A stretch of 64,000 bases of DNA, from positions 62,001 through 126,000 of the forward strand of contig JAIOPN010000016.1 of the NCBI GenBank assembly GCA_021413865.1. Direction: 5' to 3'. Shown here in pieces: positions 35,913 to 45,992 of the stretch (within the stretch, counting starts at the first letter, position 1; every line of letters starts with the position of its first letter). This DNA comes from Planctomycetota bacterium (lineage in GTDB: Bacteria > Planctomycetota > Phycisphaerae > Phycisphaerales > Phycisphaeraceae). The notes beneath the pieces are model-generated. The model was given only the letters and a program-made list of their open reading frames with translations. It was not told the DNA's origin and did no database searches. A program made the position numbers and the translations under genes.

Positions 35913-38249
35913 TTACAGGGCGATCGCAAGGTCCAAGTCGGCGAGTTGTTCCACCGCGATCACGCCGTTCTGCGATCCGCCGCCGCCCCCGATCCGGGTC
36001 AATTTATATTTCGTCTTACTGGCGGAGGTGAAGGTCAGTGCCATCAGCGACGCCCCCGTGATGCTGTCGATGAGGTTGACGATTGCCGAGTTCTTATCGG
36101 TGCGGGTGTAGGTGTAGTCGCCGAAACTGTCGAGCACATCCGCCCCGTCGCCTGACAGTTCGTAGGTGTTGCCCACGTCGGCGGCCGTGACGCTAAAACT
36201 GCCGTGAGAAGCGTAGGGCGTCGATCCCCTGGTGATCCGTGCCATGAAGGTAAGCCCAGCGATGTCGTACGGCGCGAACTCATCGTCAATGATCGTGCCA
36301 GTCGCTTCGCTTTGTCCCAACTCCGCGTTGACTGGGCTGCCCAAGCTCACGGTGAAATCCTCGTTTCCCTCGGTCGAAGTGTCGCCGAGGATGGGCACCG
36401 CGATCTTCTGCGTCCGGCTGCGGCCCGGGAGAAAGGTCACTGTCTGCGAGATAGGTACATAGTCGCTGTTCGCCGTGGCGCTGCCCTCAGCAGTGTCGAA
36501 CTGAACGGTGACCGCCCGATTGACGGCCGCGGAGAGCGTCACTTTGAACAGCATGCTCTTCGTCCCCGCGTCTCTCTCTTTGCCCGAGACGCTCGTCACC
36601 GAAATCACGGGTGCGGGGTCGTTGTCGAGGATCGTGGCCTGCGCCGTGTCATCGCTGATCGTTGCACCCACGGCATTGCCAAGTTGGAGGGAGAACGTTT
36701 CGTCGTCCTCGTAAAACGCGTCGTTCGGGACGGAGGCTATGACGGTCTTTGTGGTCTCGCCGGGATTGAAGGTCACTTTGCCTTGTTTAAGCCTGTAATC
36801 CTTCCCCGAGGCCGAGGCGGCGCCGTCCAGCGCGGCATAGGAAACGGTGACGGGATTCGGGCTTGGGTTCGAGAGGTGGATCGTGAAGACCGCGGGTGTG
36901 CCCTCGGTCACGGTGACGTCGTCCACAGAAATCACGGGCACAGGAGCTGCGGCGACCGTGACGACTCCCTGCGCGTAGTCGTAGCGGGTGTGCACGCCGT
37001 TGCTGATCATGGCGAAGAGGTGGTAATCACCCGGTGCGAGGCCGAGGGTCGGTACGGTGGATTCGTACTCGAACGCGGAGTCGAGCGTTGACTCCGTGAG
37101 CGCGGTGGCGCTGGCCCATGCGGTCTTGAGCGATGTGACATTAGACCGCCCGTTGTACGGGTTGGTGTCGTTGTCGAAACCGATCGTAATCGTTGCGTCG
37201 TGATTGAAATCCTGAAACCCCAAATCTACCGGCACAGTCTGCCCTTGCGTGATAGAGCCGGCATAATTTCCGAGCACGATGTTGTCCCACCTGCTAAAGC
37301 CGGTGGATTGAACAGCGGCCGTTACGCGTGGTGCACCATCCCCGAACGCCCAGCCATCGGTCGGGCGGGTTCCGCCGAGGATGTCGCTCCACGCGAAGCC
37401 GACGGAGTCGCGCGGGCCGACTGCGTCGTACCAGGAATTGCTGATCGATCCATCGCCGTCACTCGTCGCGGTGAGGTCGATTGTGCCTTGGTAAAAACGG
37501 TGAACGCCCGAGTGGCCGATGGCTAAGCCGTTCAGGTTGATGTTGTGAGCGCCAACGACGCTACTGCCTGTGACAAAGGCTTCGGTGATGTCGAGGTTGT
37601 CGGTCTGAAAATAGTTGTCCGCGAAGATGACATTGTTAGGGACGACTACATCAGGGTCCGGCACATCGATAAGAAACGGCGACTGCACAGGATGTGGATC
37701 CAAAGTGGTGAGTTGATCCACCCAGAACCCTTTGCTCGCCAAGTCCTTGGCGAGTTCGGAGATCACGGAGCCGCCACGGCTATGGCCGATCAAATGGATC
37801 GGTAGTTCGCCGAGTGGCCTAACGATTCCCAGAGAGGAATACACGTTTGAAAACAGGGGCGCTATGTGGTCTGCGATGGCGGTGGAATTTACAGCGGGGT
37901 TGCTCGCGATTGAAGTCCAGTTGAGCAGGACGAAGACGTCGGCTTCGTGATTATTTGGATCGCTGGGTGATTTCCCAGATAGCTTCTGGATCGTCGAGTC
38001 GTTGGCGGTCACATCAACTTCATAAATTGCTGTGTCCGGCGAAGCTTCCGATGCGATAGCTTGAGCCATTACATCGACCCAGTTGGGAAGTGTCTGGGTA
38101 TCGATTTGATAGCCATGCGTAATCAGCGTCACGCCGCTGAGCAGCGTGCGTGATTCGAGCGGTTCGAGGCCGGAAAGGCCTGAGCAGATCGCGGGTCGTT
38201 TTCGTGACGAAGACGAGCCCCGCCAGAAGATCAATCGCCTGTACCTCAT
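35913..38249 (-). CDS. Large surface protein: LEPR-xLL-like N-terminus, alpha/beta-hydrolase-like domain, two Calx-beta domains
   Basis: 778 residues. LEPLESRTLLSG at 29-39 matches the N-terminal motif of planctomycete LEPR-xLL proteins. Residues 40-260 contain VTLITHGYQ and the nucleophile elbow LIGHSRGG (Ser157), so an esterase/lipase-like fold is likely. After a beta domain near 300-420, two Calx-beta modules follow: PVISVDDVTVTEGTPAVFTIHLSN near 435 and PVISVTSVSGKERDAG near 545. These bind calcium in extracellular proteins. The C-terminus ends with a beta domain. GC is lower than in neighbours. Export by the LEPR-type route is known for the family only as a motif; activity is inference. 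Confidence 0.75.
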   Translation of the reverse strand: MRYRRLIFWRGSSSSRKRPAICSGLSGLEPLESRTLLSGVTLITHGYQIDTQTLPNWVDVMAQAIASEASPDTAIYEVDVTANDSTIQKLSGKSPSDPNNHEADVFVLLNWTSIASNPAVNSTAIADHIAPLFSNVYSSLGIVRPLGELPIHLIGHSRGGSVISELAKDLASKGFWVDQLTTLDPHPVQSPFLIDVPDPDVVVPNNVIFADNYFQTDNLDITEAFVTGSSVVGAHNINLNGLAIGHSGVHRFYQGTIDLTATSDGDGSISNSWYDAVGPRDSVGFAWSDILGGTRPTDGWAFGDGAPRVTAAVQSTGFSRWDNIVLGNYAGSITQGQTVPVDLGFQDFNHDATITIGFDNDTNPYNGRSNVTSLKTAWASATALTESTLDSAFEYESTVPTLGLAPGDYHLFAMISNGVHTRYDYAQGVVTVAAAPVPVISVDDVTVTEGTPAVFTIHLSNPSPNPVTVSYAALDGAASASGKDYRLKQGKVTFNPGETTKTVIASVPNDAFYEDDETFSLQLGNAVGATISDDTAQATILDNDPAPVISVTSVSGKERDAGTKSMLFKVTLSAAVNRAVTVQFDTAEGSATANSDYVPISQTVTFLPGRSRTQKIAVPILGDTSTEGNEDFTVSLGSPVNAELGQSEATGTIIDDEFAPYDIAGLTFMARITRGSTPYASHGSFSVTAADVGNTYELSGDGADVLDSFGDYTYTRTDKNSAIVNLIDSITGASLMALTFTSASKTKYKLTRIGGGGGSQNGVIAVEQLADLDLAIAL

Positions 38250-38459
38250 TGGGACCAATCCCCCGCATCACAGATAGGAACCGGGGAATGCTAATGGGGT
38301 GGTCGGAGGCTTGCAATCCGGAGGTTATTGGTCGGAAACGGCATCCCCTCGGCCCGATTTTGGGTCCGCTTCAGTTACACGCTTGTGTTTTTTTCATCGG
38401 CGGACCGATGCAAGGGTTCGCCGACCGAGACACGACACACGCCACTGGAGAGGCCCGCC

Positions 38460-38654
38460 ATGAGCAAAGAGCAATTGATCGACGAGATCCGCCGCCTGAA
38501 CCGCACCGCGGACAGCCAGTTCCTGGTGCACTTCAAGCCGGAGATGCTCGAGGAGTATCTCAAGCGGCTGGCCCTGACGGTGTCGGCGCGCGGGCGGGCG
38601 AGCGTGTGGGTGCGGACGGGGATTTCGCCGGCGGTGGTGACGCGGGTGCATTGA
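38460..38654 (+). CDS. Small conserved-looking protein, unknown
   Basis: 64 residues, MSKEQLIDEIRRLNRTADSQ at the start, preceded by GGAGAGG, then helical and basic with VWVRTGISPAVVTRVH at the end. A clean ribosome site and codon use support it as real. No family recognised. Divergent from the surface-protein gene; a terminator lies 107 bp downstream. Confidence 0.6.
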   Translation: MSKEQLIDEIRRLNRTADSQFLVHFKPEMLEEYLKRLALTVSARGRASVWVRTGISPAVVTRVH

Positions 38655-39200
38655 GGTTGTGAGGAGGAGGAGACGCCCTCACCCCTGCGCTCTCTCGGAG
38701 GGTGTAGTGGGGGTGGAGAAGAGGCTACGCCGCGAGCGGCGTGAAGACGTGCAACGAATGCCAACGGTCGCAGGGTGGGCGCGACCGTTGGTTTTTTTGT
38801 TTAGCCGGATCATGGGGGAAGAAGCCCGGGTGGTGTCCTGCATTTGAAATGGGTGGCTGGGGCTAAGGTCTTCCGCAGCCCCGGCGAGCGGCTCACGAAG
38901 AGCCGGGGCATCGAAGACTCTGCCCCAGCCACCCGACGCGAGAGAAGACACGCCGCACCCTGTCGGGATGCAGTGTGGCACCCGGCTCGCGTGATCGTAC
39001 GGGCCACGCGGCCGGTGATCCCTCACCCTAACCCTCTCCCGGGGGGAGAGGGGCGCAGCGGGGAAAATGTCGTGGATGGGCGGGAACGCGGCCGATAAAG
39101 CGTCATATTCGGCATGAGATGGGGCGGGGTGCGGCCGCCTACTATTTCGTGCCACAAACGCCCGCGACGCTCCACCCGGCACACGGGAGGAGGGCCACCC
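38655..39200. repeat. Gene-free interval built of palindromic repeats
   Basis: No gene is supported in this 546-bp gap. It contains, in order: a diverged R1-like copy (38724-38740, GCTACGCCGCGAGCGGC), a terminator (38761-38798), an 84-bp inverted repeat with 12-bp arms GGGTGGCTGGGG/CCCCAGCCACCC at 38851-38934 and inner paired CCCCGGC/GCCGGGG, and a CCTCACCCTAACCCTCTCCC box near 39022. The last 80 bp before murE are ordinary leader sequence. Confidence 0.7.
38761..38798 (+). terminator. Rho-independent terminator
   Basis: Perfect 11-bp stem CCAACGGTCGC/GCGACCGTTGG, 9-base loop, then seven T. It is downstream of the 64-residue gene. Confidence 0.85.
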
Positions 39201-40751
39201 ATGAAGCTCGAATCGCTCGTCCAGGGATTGAATGTCCGCCTCACCGGCGGCGCGGGCGTGGTGCTCACGGACATCACCGACGACTCACGCACGGCGGCGC
39301 GCGGCGGCCTCTTCATCGCCCGGCCGGGCACGAAGGCGGACGGCCGGCGGTACATCCTGGATGCGGTGACGCGCGGGGCGGCGGCCATCATCAGCGAGGA
39401 CGAAAAACCGGCCGACCTGCCGGCGGAACTCGGATGGGTCGTCGCGCCGGGGCTGAACAACGCCCTCGTTGGTGAACTGGCGGAACGATTCTTCGACCGC
39501 CCTTCGCAAAAGCTAAAGCTCATCGGCGTCACCGGGACCAACGGCAAGACGACGATCACCTTCGTCATCCAGCATTTCCTCCGCCACACCGGCGTGAAGG
39601 CGGGCATTATCGGCACCGTCTATATCGACGACGGCGACACGCGTAAGCCGGCCGAGCTGACCACGCCCGGGGCGATCGACTTCTCGCGCCACCTGGCGGC
39701 GATGGTGAAGAACGGTTGTGAAGCCGCGATCGCCGAGGTGTCGAGCCACGCGCTGCACCAGGGGCGCGCGGCGGCGCTGCGGTTCGACGTGGGCATCTTC
39801 ACGAACCTGACCGGCGACCACCTGGACTACCACGAGACGATGGAGAACTACGCGGCGGCGAAGGCGATCCTCTTTGAGGGACTGTCGGCCGAGGCGTGGG
39901 CGGTGGTGAACGGCGACGACGCGTGGACGGCCCGCATGGTGCGCGACACGCACGCACGGGTGGTGCGCTGCACGATGAAGGGGGCATGCGCGGACAACGC
40001 GGATAAGCAGACGGATGGATCGGGCTGCTCGGCGGAGGTGATCGCGCTGGGCGCGGACCACAGCCGGGTGCGGTTCGACGGGCCTTGGGGCAGCGTGGAG
40101 GTGCGGCTGCCGCTGGTGGGCCGGCACAACGTGATGAATGTTCTGGAGGCGCTGGCGGCGGCGAACTGCGTGAAGTCGCTGTCACGCGTGATGCGCGAGG
40201 CATTGGAGACATGCCCCGCGCCGCCGGGCCGGTTGGAGCCGGTGCGCGTGGAGGGGGATGAGCGGTCGCGGAGCGGTTCGCCGGCGGTGCTGGTGGATTA
40301 CGCCCACACGCACGACGCGCTGGAGAACGTGCTCTCATCGCTGCGGCCGGTGACCAAGGGGAAGGTGATCGTGATGTTCGGCTGCGGCGGGGACCGCGAT
40401 AGAACAAAGCGGCCGAAGATGGCGCGGGTGGCGTGCGCTCTGGCGGACGTGGTGGTGGTGACGAGCGACAACCCGCGGACGGAGGAGCCGGCGTTCATCA
40501 TCGGGCAGATCATGGAGGGCGTACCCGCGGAGTCGCGCGGAAAGGTGACGGTCGAGCCGGACCGCGCCCGCGCGATCAACCTCGCGGTGCGGATGGGCGG
40601 GCCGGACGACGTGGTCCTGCTCGCGGGCAAGGGGCACGAGGATTACCAGATCATCGGGACGACCAAGCGGCACTTCGACGACCGCGAGGAGGCCCGCCGG
40701 GTTTTGGAGGCGAGGATGAACAGCGCGAGGACGCCGGCGGGTGCCGCATGA
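39201..40751 (+). CDS. murE: UDP-MurNAc-L-Ala-D-Glu:meso-diaminopimelate ligase
   Basis: 516 residues. Mur ligase ATP loop GVTGTNGKTT near residue 114, central EVSSHALHQGR, and the substrate-specifying DNPRTEEP near 410, in which DNPR is the signature of meso-diaminopimelate-adding enzymes. It adds the third stem residue in cytoplasmic peptidoglycan precursor synthesis. GGAGGAGG lies just before ATG 39201. Its stop overlaps the murF start (ATGA), so the two are coupled. Confidence 0.95.
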   Translation: MKLESLVQGLNVRLTGGAGVVLTDITDDSRTAARGGLFIARPGTKADGRRYILDAVTRGAAAIISEDEKPADLPAELGWVVAPGLNNALVGELAERFFDRPSQKLKLIGVTGTNGKTTITFVIQHFLRHTGVKAGIIGTVYIDDGDTRKPAELTTPGAIDFSRHLAAMVKNGCEAAIAEVSSHALHQGRAAALRFDVGIFTNLTGDHLDYHETMENYAAAKAILFEGLSAEAWAVVNGDDAWTARMVRDTHARVVRCTMKGACADNADKQTDGSGCSAEVIALGADHSRVRFDGPWGSVEVRLPLVGRHNVMNVLEALAAANCVKSLSRVMREALETCPAPPGRLEPVRVEGDERSRSGSPAVLVDYAHTHDALENVLSSLRPVTKGKVIVMFGCGGDRDRTKRPKMARVACALADVVVVTSDNPRTEEPAFIIGQIMEGVPAESRGKVTVEPDRARAINLAVRMGGPDDVVLLAGKGHEDYQIIGTTKRHFDDREEARRVLEARMNSARTPAGAA

Positions 40752-42304
40752 ACTTCTGGACTCCGGAAAACATCCGTGAATGCACCGGCGGAAAGTGGCT
40801 GGCCGAGCCGCCCGCCGACGCGGGCACCGTCGCCGGCGTGACGACCGACTCACGCTCGGTGCGGGTGGGGCAGGCGTTTTTCGCCTTGCGCGGCGAGAAG
40901 TTTGACGGGCACGACTACCTCACGTCGTCGGCTCAGTCCGGCGCGGCGGTGCTCGTGGTGTCGGATGCCGAGAAGGCACGCTCGGCGCACACCGGCAAGG
41001 TGGGTGTGATTCTCGTCGAGGACACGCTCTTCGCGCTGCAGAAGCTGGCGTCGGCGTACCGCGACCATTTGAGGGCGTGCGGCACGCGCGTCATCGGCGT
41101 GGTCGGGTCCAACGGCAAGACGACCACGCGCAACCTGATCCACACCGTCCTGGCGGCGGCCTTCCGCGGCACGCAGTCGCCCAAGAGTTTTAATAACCAC
41201 ATCGGCGTGCCGCTGACGATCCTGGCCGCCGGCGCGGGCACCGCCAAGACGCAGGGCGTGACCGCCACGCGGAAGACAGCCCGGCGCGGCGACAGCACAC
41301 CTCATAAGGATGCGGACGATTTTGTCGTGGTGGAGATCGGGACGAACCACCCGGGCGAGGTTGACGCGCTGGCACGCCTCGCGCGGCCGGACGCGGTGGT
41401 TGTCACGTCGATCGGCCACGAGCACATGGAGTTCTTCAAGACCCTCGACGGCGTGGCGATCGAGGAGGCGTCCATCCTCCCGCACGTCGCGCCGGACGGC
41501 CTGGCGGTGATCGAGGGCGACGCGGCGACGCGGTTCGAGCGGCTCAAGCTCATCCCCGAGGGGCTGAAGGTCTGGACATACGGCCCGCACCACGCGGAGT
41601 CGGCGGCGACCTTCTACGACGAGCCCGTCACCGACGGCGACACGCAGACCTTCACGACGCGCGGCGGGAAGCTCATCATCCGCCTGCCGATCCTGGGCAC
41701 GCACAACGCGGTCAACGCGCTGGCGGCGACGCTGATCGGCAAGTGGATGGGGATGGAGGACGACCTGATCGCCGCGGCGCTGGCGCAGGCCAAACCGGTG
41801 GACATGCGGATGAACGTGCTGCACCTGGGCACGGGGGCGGCGGGCGTGACGCTGATCAATGACGCGTACAACGCCAACCCCAGTTCCGTCGTGGCGGCGC
41901 TGCGGACCGTGGCCGCGCTCCCGACGCCGGCGCCCGAGGGGCGCCGCATCGCCATCCTGGGGGACATGCTGGAACTGGGCGAGGAGAGCCCGGACCTGCA
42001 CCGGTACATCGGGAAGGTGATCGCCGAATCGTCGCTGCCATTCAGCGCGGGTGCGGCGCAGGCGAGCCGCGCGCCGGGCTTCAACAAGGCGATCTTCGTC
42101 GGCAAGCTCGCGTTCTTCATGGCCGAGGCGCTGTCGAAGGTGTGGCCGGCCTCGCAGATCGAGGTGCACCCGACGTGGGACGAGGCGCTGCCGGGCAGGA
42201 TCGCGGCCGCCGTTCAGCCCGGGGACCTGGTCCTGATCAAGGCCTCGCGCGGCATGGGGCTCGAGCGCCTCGCCGCCGCCATCCAGTTGCGGTTCAACGG
42301 ATGA
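40748..42304 (+). CDS. murF: UDP-MurNAc-tripeptide:D-Ala-D-Ala ligase
   Basis: 518 residues. ATP loop GVVGSNGKTTTRNLI near residue 117, EIGTNHPGEV and SIGHEHMEFF, and the DAYNANPSSV motif near 370 are MurF hallmarks. It adds D-Ala-D-Ala to complete the pentapeptide precursor. There are two small insertions unlike E. coli: KTQGVTATRKTARRGDSTPHKDADD near 165-190 and SSLPFSAGAAQASRAPG near 430. Coupled to murE by a 4-bp overlap; mraY follows after 79 bp. Confidence 0.95.
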   Translation: MNFWTPENIRECTGGKWLAEPPADAGTVAGVTTDSRSVRVGQAFFALRGEKFDGHDYLTSSAQSGAAVLVVSDAEKARSAHTGKVGVILVEDTLFALQKLASAYRDHLRACGTRVIGVVGSNGKTTTRNLIHTVLAAAFRGTQSPKSFNNHIGVPLTILAAGAGTAKTQGVTATRKTARRGDSTPHKDADDFVVVEIGTNHPGEVDALARLARPDAVVVTSIGHEHMEFFKTLDGVAIEEASILPHVAPDGLAVIEGDAATRFERLKLIPEGLKVWTYGPHHAESAATFYDEPVTDGDTQTFTTRGGKLIIRLPILGTHNAVNALAATLIGKWMGMEDDLIAAALAQAKPVDMRMNVLHLGTGAAGVTLINDAYNANPSSVVAALRTVAALPTPAPEGRRIAILGDMLELGEESPDLHRYIGKVIAESSLPFSAGAAQASRAPGFNKAIFVGKLAFFMAEALSKVWPASQIEVHPTWDEALPGRIAAAVQPGDLVLIKASRGMGLERLAAAIQLRFNG

Positions 42305-42382
42305 GTTGTCGCGCCCGGCCCGGGCGCGTTGCACGGAATGCCCCGACGGGAGCGGGGCGACACACTTCCACGCCCACCGCCC

Positions 42383-43615
42383 ATGATCCCCCTCATCATC
42401 GACTGGCTCAACGATAAATACGCCCGCGGGCTGTCCGACCACGGCCTGGGGTTCGTGCGCGTGCTGGGGACGCGCTACGTCGAGTTCCGCGCCCTGCTGG
42501 CCATGCTGCTGGGCTTCACGCTGGTCATCCTGTTCAGCCCGCGCGTCATCCGCAAGCTCATCACCCTCAAGGTCGGCGACAACCCCGAGTTCTACAACAA
42601 GACGCTCAACGAGCTGACCCGCAACAAGACCAACACGCCCACCATGGGCGGCGTGCTCATCATCTCGGCGATCCTGGCGGCTACGCTGCTCTTCTCCAAA
42701 CTCACGAGCTTCTACATCCAGATGGGGATCCTCTGCCTGTTCTGGCTGGGCGCGGTGGGCTTAGCGGACGACTGGCTCAAGCTGCGCTCGATCCGCCGCG
42801 GCGCCGGCCGGCGCGAGGGGCTGTACTCGTGGGAGAAGCTCGTCTTCCAGCTCGCCCTGGCGGTGATCCTGGGCCTGTTCATCCACCACCACGGCGAGCA
42901 GAAGCTCAAGTTCGAGTCGCAGGCGATCCTCGACATGAGCCGGTCGCTCAACCTGCCGTTTCTTAAGTCGTGGATGTTCGACGCCGCCAACCGGCAGTGG
43001 GTGCCCTCGTCGTCGCTGATCGTCCTCTCGGCGGTGCCCTTCGTGGTGCTCACGGTGGTGGTCATCACCGGCTCGTCCAACGCGGTGAACCTCACGGACG
43101 GGATGGACGGCCTGGCGGGCGGGATCATGTCGATCGTCGGCTTCGCGTTCATGATCCTCTGCCTCGTCGCGGGTGACGAGTACTACGCCAAGAAACTGCT
43201 CGTCCCCTACATCCCGCTCTCGGCGGAGCTGGCGATCGTCTGCGCCGCCATGGTCGGGGCGTGTCTCGCATTCCTCTGGTTCAACTGCAACCCCGCGCAG
43301 GTCTTCATGGGCGACACCGGCTCGCTCCCGCTGGGCGGGCTGATCGGATACATCGCCGTCGTCACGCGGCAGGAGTTCCTCCTGCTCATCATCGGCGGGG
43401 TCTTCGTGATGGAGGCCTGCTCGGTCATCGCCCAGGTCGGCTACTTCAAGCTCACCAAGAACTCCCCGGGCGGCGGGCGGCGGCTGCTCAAGTGCGCCCC
43501 GATCCACCACCACTTCCATCTTTCCGGCTGGACCGAGCAGCAGGTCGTCGTGCGCTTCTGGATCGTCTCGATCGTGCTGGTCGCCGTCGCGCTGGCGACG
43601 ATCCGGCTGCGATAA
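42383..43615 (+). CDS. mraY: Phospho-MurNAc-pentapeptide transferase
   Basis: 410 residues with about ten membrane segments. MraY motifs: TPTMGGVLI near residue 90, NLTDGMDGLAGG near 235, FMGDTGSLPLGGLIG near 310 and APIHHHFHLSGWTE near 375. It makes lipid I at the inner membrane. Longer than the usual 360 residues owing to a cytoplasmic insertion near 140-190. Ends at a strong terminator, so murE-murF-mraY behave as one unit. Confidence 0.95.
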   Translation: MIPLIIDWLNDKYARGLSDHGLGFVRVLGTRYVEFRALLAMLLGFTLVILFSPRVIRKLITLKVGDNPEFYNKTLNELTRNKTNTPTMGGVLIISAILAATLLFSKLTSFYIQMGILCLFWLGAVGLADDWLKLRSIRRGAGRREGLYSWEKLVFQLALAVILGLFIHHHGEQKLKFESQAILDMSRSLNLPFLKSWMFDAANRQWVPSSSLIVLSAVPFVVLTVVVITGSSNAVNLTDGMDGLAGGIMSIVGFAFMILCLVAGDEYYAKKLLVPYIPLSAELAIVCAAMVGACLAFLWFNCNPAQVFMGDTGSLPLGGLIGYIAVVTRQEFLLLIIGGVFVMEACSVIAQVGYFKLTKNSPGGGRRLLKCAPIHHHFHLSGWTEQQVVVRFWIVSIVLVAVALATIRLR

Positions 43616-43630
43616 ACGATCAACGCCCAA

Positions 43631-43661
43631 AGCCCAGGCATGGCCATGCCTGGGCTTTTTT
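43631..43661 (+). terminator. Rho-independent terminator of mur operon
   Basis: Perfect palindrome AGCCCAGGCATG... with 13-base arms (AGCCCAGGCATGG/CCATGCCTGGGCT) followed by TTTTTT. An ATG inside it (43640) is therefore not a start. Confidence 0.9.
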
Positions 43662-43708
43662 CTCGCCGCGCGTTTGCCAGAACGCCCACGCTCGTTCAAA
43701 CTGGTCGC

Positions 43709-45946
43709 GTGACCGCCCCCAGACGCAAGACCGACATCCACACGCCCGACGAACCCGCCAAGACGACGCACGACATCGCCGTCACCTCTTCGCCGCGCGC
43801 CCTGCTCGACCACGAGTGGACGATCGCCAACGGCACGGGGGCGTTCGCGATGGGCACGCTCCCCGGCGCCAACACACGGCGGTACCACGCCCTGTTCATC
43901 GCCGCGACGCGCCCGCCCGTCGGCCGCATCGTCGCGCTCAACCAGGTGCTCGAGCAGCTCGCCGCGCCCGGCTCGTCGGTCGAGCGGCCGATCGCCCAGT
44001 TCAGCACCTGCCTCTTCCGTGACGGCGGCGGGCAGCCCATCGCGGTGCCGGATGGCTGGGAATTTCTTCATCGTTTCGAGCGTGGGCTGGGTGTCGCGTG
44101 GACGCTGCGCCAAGCGGGCGTGATCCTCCGCCGCGAGCTTTCGCTGCACTGGAAGCAGCAGGCCGCCACGCTGCGGTACGTGATCCGCCCCGACGACACG
44201 CAGGCCCCGCCCGACGCGCCGCGGCCCGCCAAGCGCGAGGGGGCCGCTCGCTCCCCCGGCTACGTCGCGCCCGAAAAGCTCGCCCTGCGCCTCTGGCCGA
44301 TGCTCACGCTCCGCGACTTCCATGCCCTGCTCCGCCGCGAAAGCCCGGATGCGCGTATCGCCATGACGCAGGGGCTGGACGCCATCACCGCGCGGCGCGT
44401 GGTGGGGGATGAGACCGTCGAGGTCACGGTACGCTGCCCCGATTCACGATTCGTGCCCAACTCGATCTGGTGGGACCGCGTCTTTTATCCCGCCGACGCC
44501 GAGCGCGGGCAGGACGACCACGAGGATTACTTTCTGCCCGGCTATTTTGAAACGATCATCAACCCGCGCGAGGGCGAATCGGTCATCGAGATGACCGTCG
44601 CCCTGGGCGCGCAGCCCGCGACGCCCTCCGACCACGGCCGCGCCCGCGGGGCGCATCTGCGACCCATAGCCGCCGCGCTCTCGCTGCCCTCCGCCGACCT
44701 GCTGCACAAGCACGAGATCGACGCCGATGCTCTGCGCCGCGCCCTGGCCGTCGCCACTGACGACTTTGTCGTGGACCGCGCGGTGGCGGGGGAGAAGCTG
44801 GCGACCGTCATCGCCGGTTACCCATGGTTCGCCGACTGGGGCCGCGACACCTTCATTTCGCTCTCGGGTCTGATGCTCGCCACCGGCCGGTTCGACGAGG
44901 CGCGATCGACGCTGCGCGCCTTCGCACGCCACGTCGTCAACGGCCTGGTGCCCAACAAGTTCGACGACTACAACGACCAGGCCGCCGCCTACAACACGGT
45001 CGATGCCAGCCTCTGGTTCATCCACGCGGCGATGGAATACGTCCACGTCTCCAAGGATTCGGCCGCGTGGCGCGACTGGCTCGCCGACGCCTGCATGAGC
45101 ATCATCGACGCCTACATCAAGGGGACCAACGCCCCGGTCCACGCGGGCGGCGGCGCCGACGCCCCCATCCGCATGGCGGGTGATGGCCTCATCAGCGCCG
45201 GGACGCCCGTCACCCAGCTCACCTGGATGGACGCGATGACCAACGGCGTCGTCTTCACCCCGCGGCACGGCAAGGCCGTCGAGATCAACGCACTCTGGTA
45301 CCACGCGCTCATCGGCCTGAGCGCCGTGCTCAAGGCGACGCACAAGGCGCAGTCCGACCACTACCACCGCCTCGCCCAGCGCGTCGGCCGGGCGTTCCCG
45401 AAGGTCTTCTGGGACGAGGACCGCCAGTGCCTCTTCGACCACGTCTGGACCGACGCGGAAAACGTGGACCACCCGGACCCGGCGCTGCGGCCGAATCAGA
45501 TTTTCGCCGTCAGCGTCTTCAACTCCCCCATCCCGCGCACGCGGCAGACCAAGGTGCTCGAGCTGGTGCGCAGCGAGCTGCTCACGCCCGTGGGCCTGCG
45601 CACGCTGCCGACCGACGACCCGGGCTGCCTCACGCGGTTCACCGGGCCGCAGTTCGAGCGCGACCGGGCGTATCACCAGGGGACGATCTGGCCCTGGCTC
45701 ATCGGGCCGTATGCGGAGGGCGTGCTCCGCGGCGGCCGTTTCTCCGACAAGGCCCGCGACGAGGCGCTGGAGGCGATCGCGCCGCTGCTGCGTGAAATGC
45801 TCGGCCGCGGCCTGGGCCAGCTCCCCGAGATCTGCGAGGCTCAGACGCCGTTCCGCCCCGTCGGCTGCCCCGCCCAGGCGTGGTCCGTCGCCCAGGTCGC
45901 CCGCGTCCTGGCGATGTTGCAGGGCGACGTGTTCAATCCAGGTTGA
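43709..45946 (+). CDS. Glycogen debranching enzyme, GH133-type
   Basis: 745 residues from GTG 43709. The N-terminal domain with WTIANGTGAFAMGTLPGANTRRYHAL is the bacterial/archaeal GDE N-domain; the C-terminal (alpha/alpha)6 domain has AGYPWFADWGRDTFISLSGLML (Asp pair in the acid region near 385), NKFDDYNDQAAAYNTVDASLWFIHAA, and YHQGTIWPWLIGPYAEG near 660. It hydrolyses alpha-1,6 branch points in glycogen. A glycogen synthase-like gene lies at 59.9 kb in the same window. The stop codon is inside a 34-bp hairpin. Confidence 0.9.
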   Translation: MTAPRRKTDIHTPDEPAKTTHDIAVTSSPRALLDHEWTIANGTGAFAMGTLPGANTRRYHALFIAATRPPVGRIVALNQVLEQLAAPGSSVERPIAQFSTCLFRDGGGQPIAVPDGWEFLHRFERGLGVAWTLRQAGVILRRELSLHWKQQAATLRYVIRPDDTQAPPDAPRPAKREGAARSPGYVAPEKLALRLWPMLTLRDFHALLRRESPDARIAMTQGLDAITARRVVGDETVEVTVRCPDSRFVPNSIWWDRVFYPADAERGQDDHEDYFLPGYFETIINPREGESVIEMTVALGAQPATPSDHGRARGAHLRPIAAALSLPSADLLHKHEIDADALRRALAVATDDFVVDRAVAGEKLATVIAGYPWFADWGRDTFISLSGLMLATGRFDEARSTLRAFARHVVNGLVPNKFDDYNDQAAAYNTVDASLWFIHAAMEYVHVSKDSAAWRDWLADACMSIIDAYIKGTNAPVHAGGGADAPIRMAGDGLISAGTPVTQLTWMDAMTNGVVFTPRHGKAVEINALWYHALIGLSAVLKATHKAQSDHYHRLAQRVGRAFPKVFWDEDRQCLFDHVWTDAENVDHPDPALRPNQIFAVSVFNSPIPRTRQTKVLELVRSELLTPVGLRTLPTDDPGCLTRFTGPQFERDRAYHQGTIWPWLIGPYAEGVLRGGRFSDKARDEALEAIAPLLREMLGRGLGQLPEICEAQTPFRPVGCPAQAWSVAQVARVLAMLQGDVFNPG

Positions 45947-45956
45947 ACACGTCGCC
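45923..45956. terminator. Perfect hairpin overlapping the debranching-enzyme stop
   Basis: Arms GGCGACGTGTTCAA/TTGAACACGTCGCC (14 bp, perfect) around a 6-base loop; the TGA stop of the debranching gene is inside it. It lies between two convergent genes and probably terminates transcription on both sides, although T-tracts are absent. Confidence 0.6.
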
Positions 45957-45992
45957 TGTAGGTGCCGCTTCGGCGCACCCCCACGGAATACA

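Noticed and set aside
43640-43708. ATG at 43640 as start of the debranching enzyme.
   Set aside because: It lies inside the mraY terminator hairpin, and the added residues resemble nothing. GTG 43709 is preferred.
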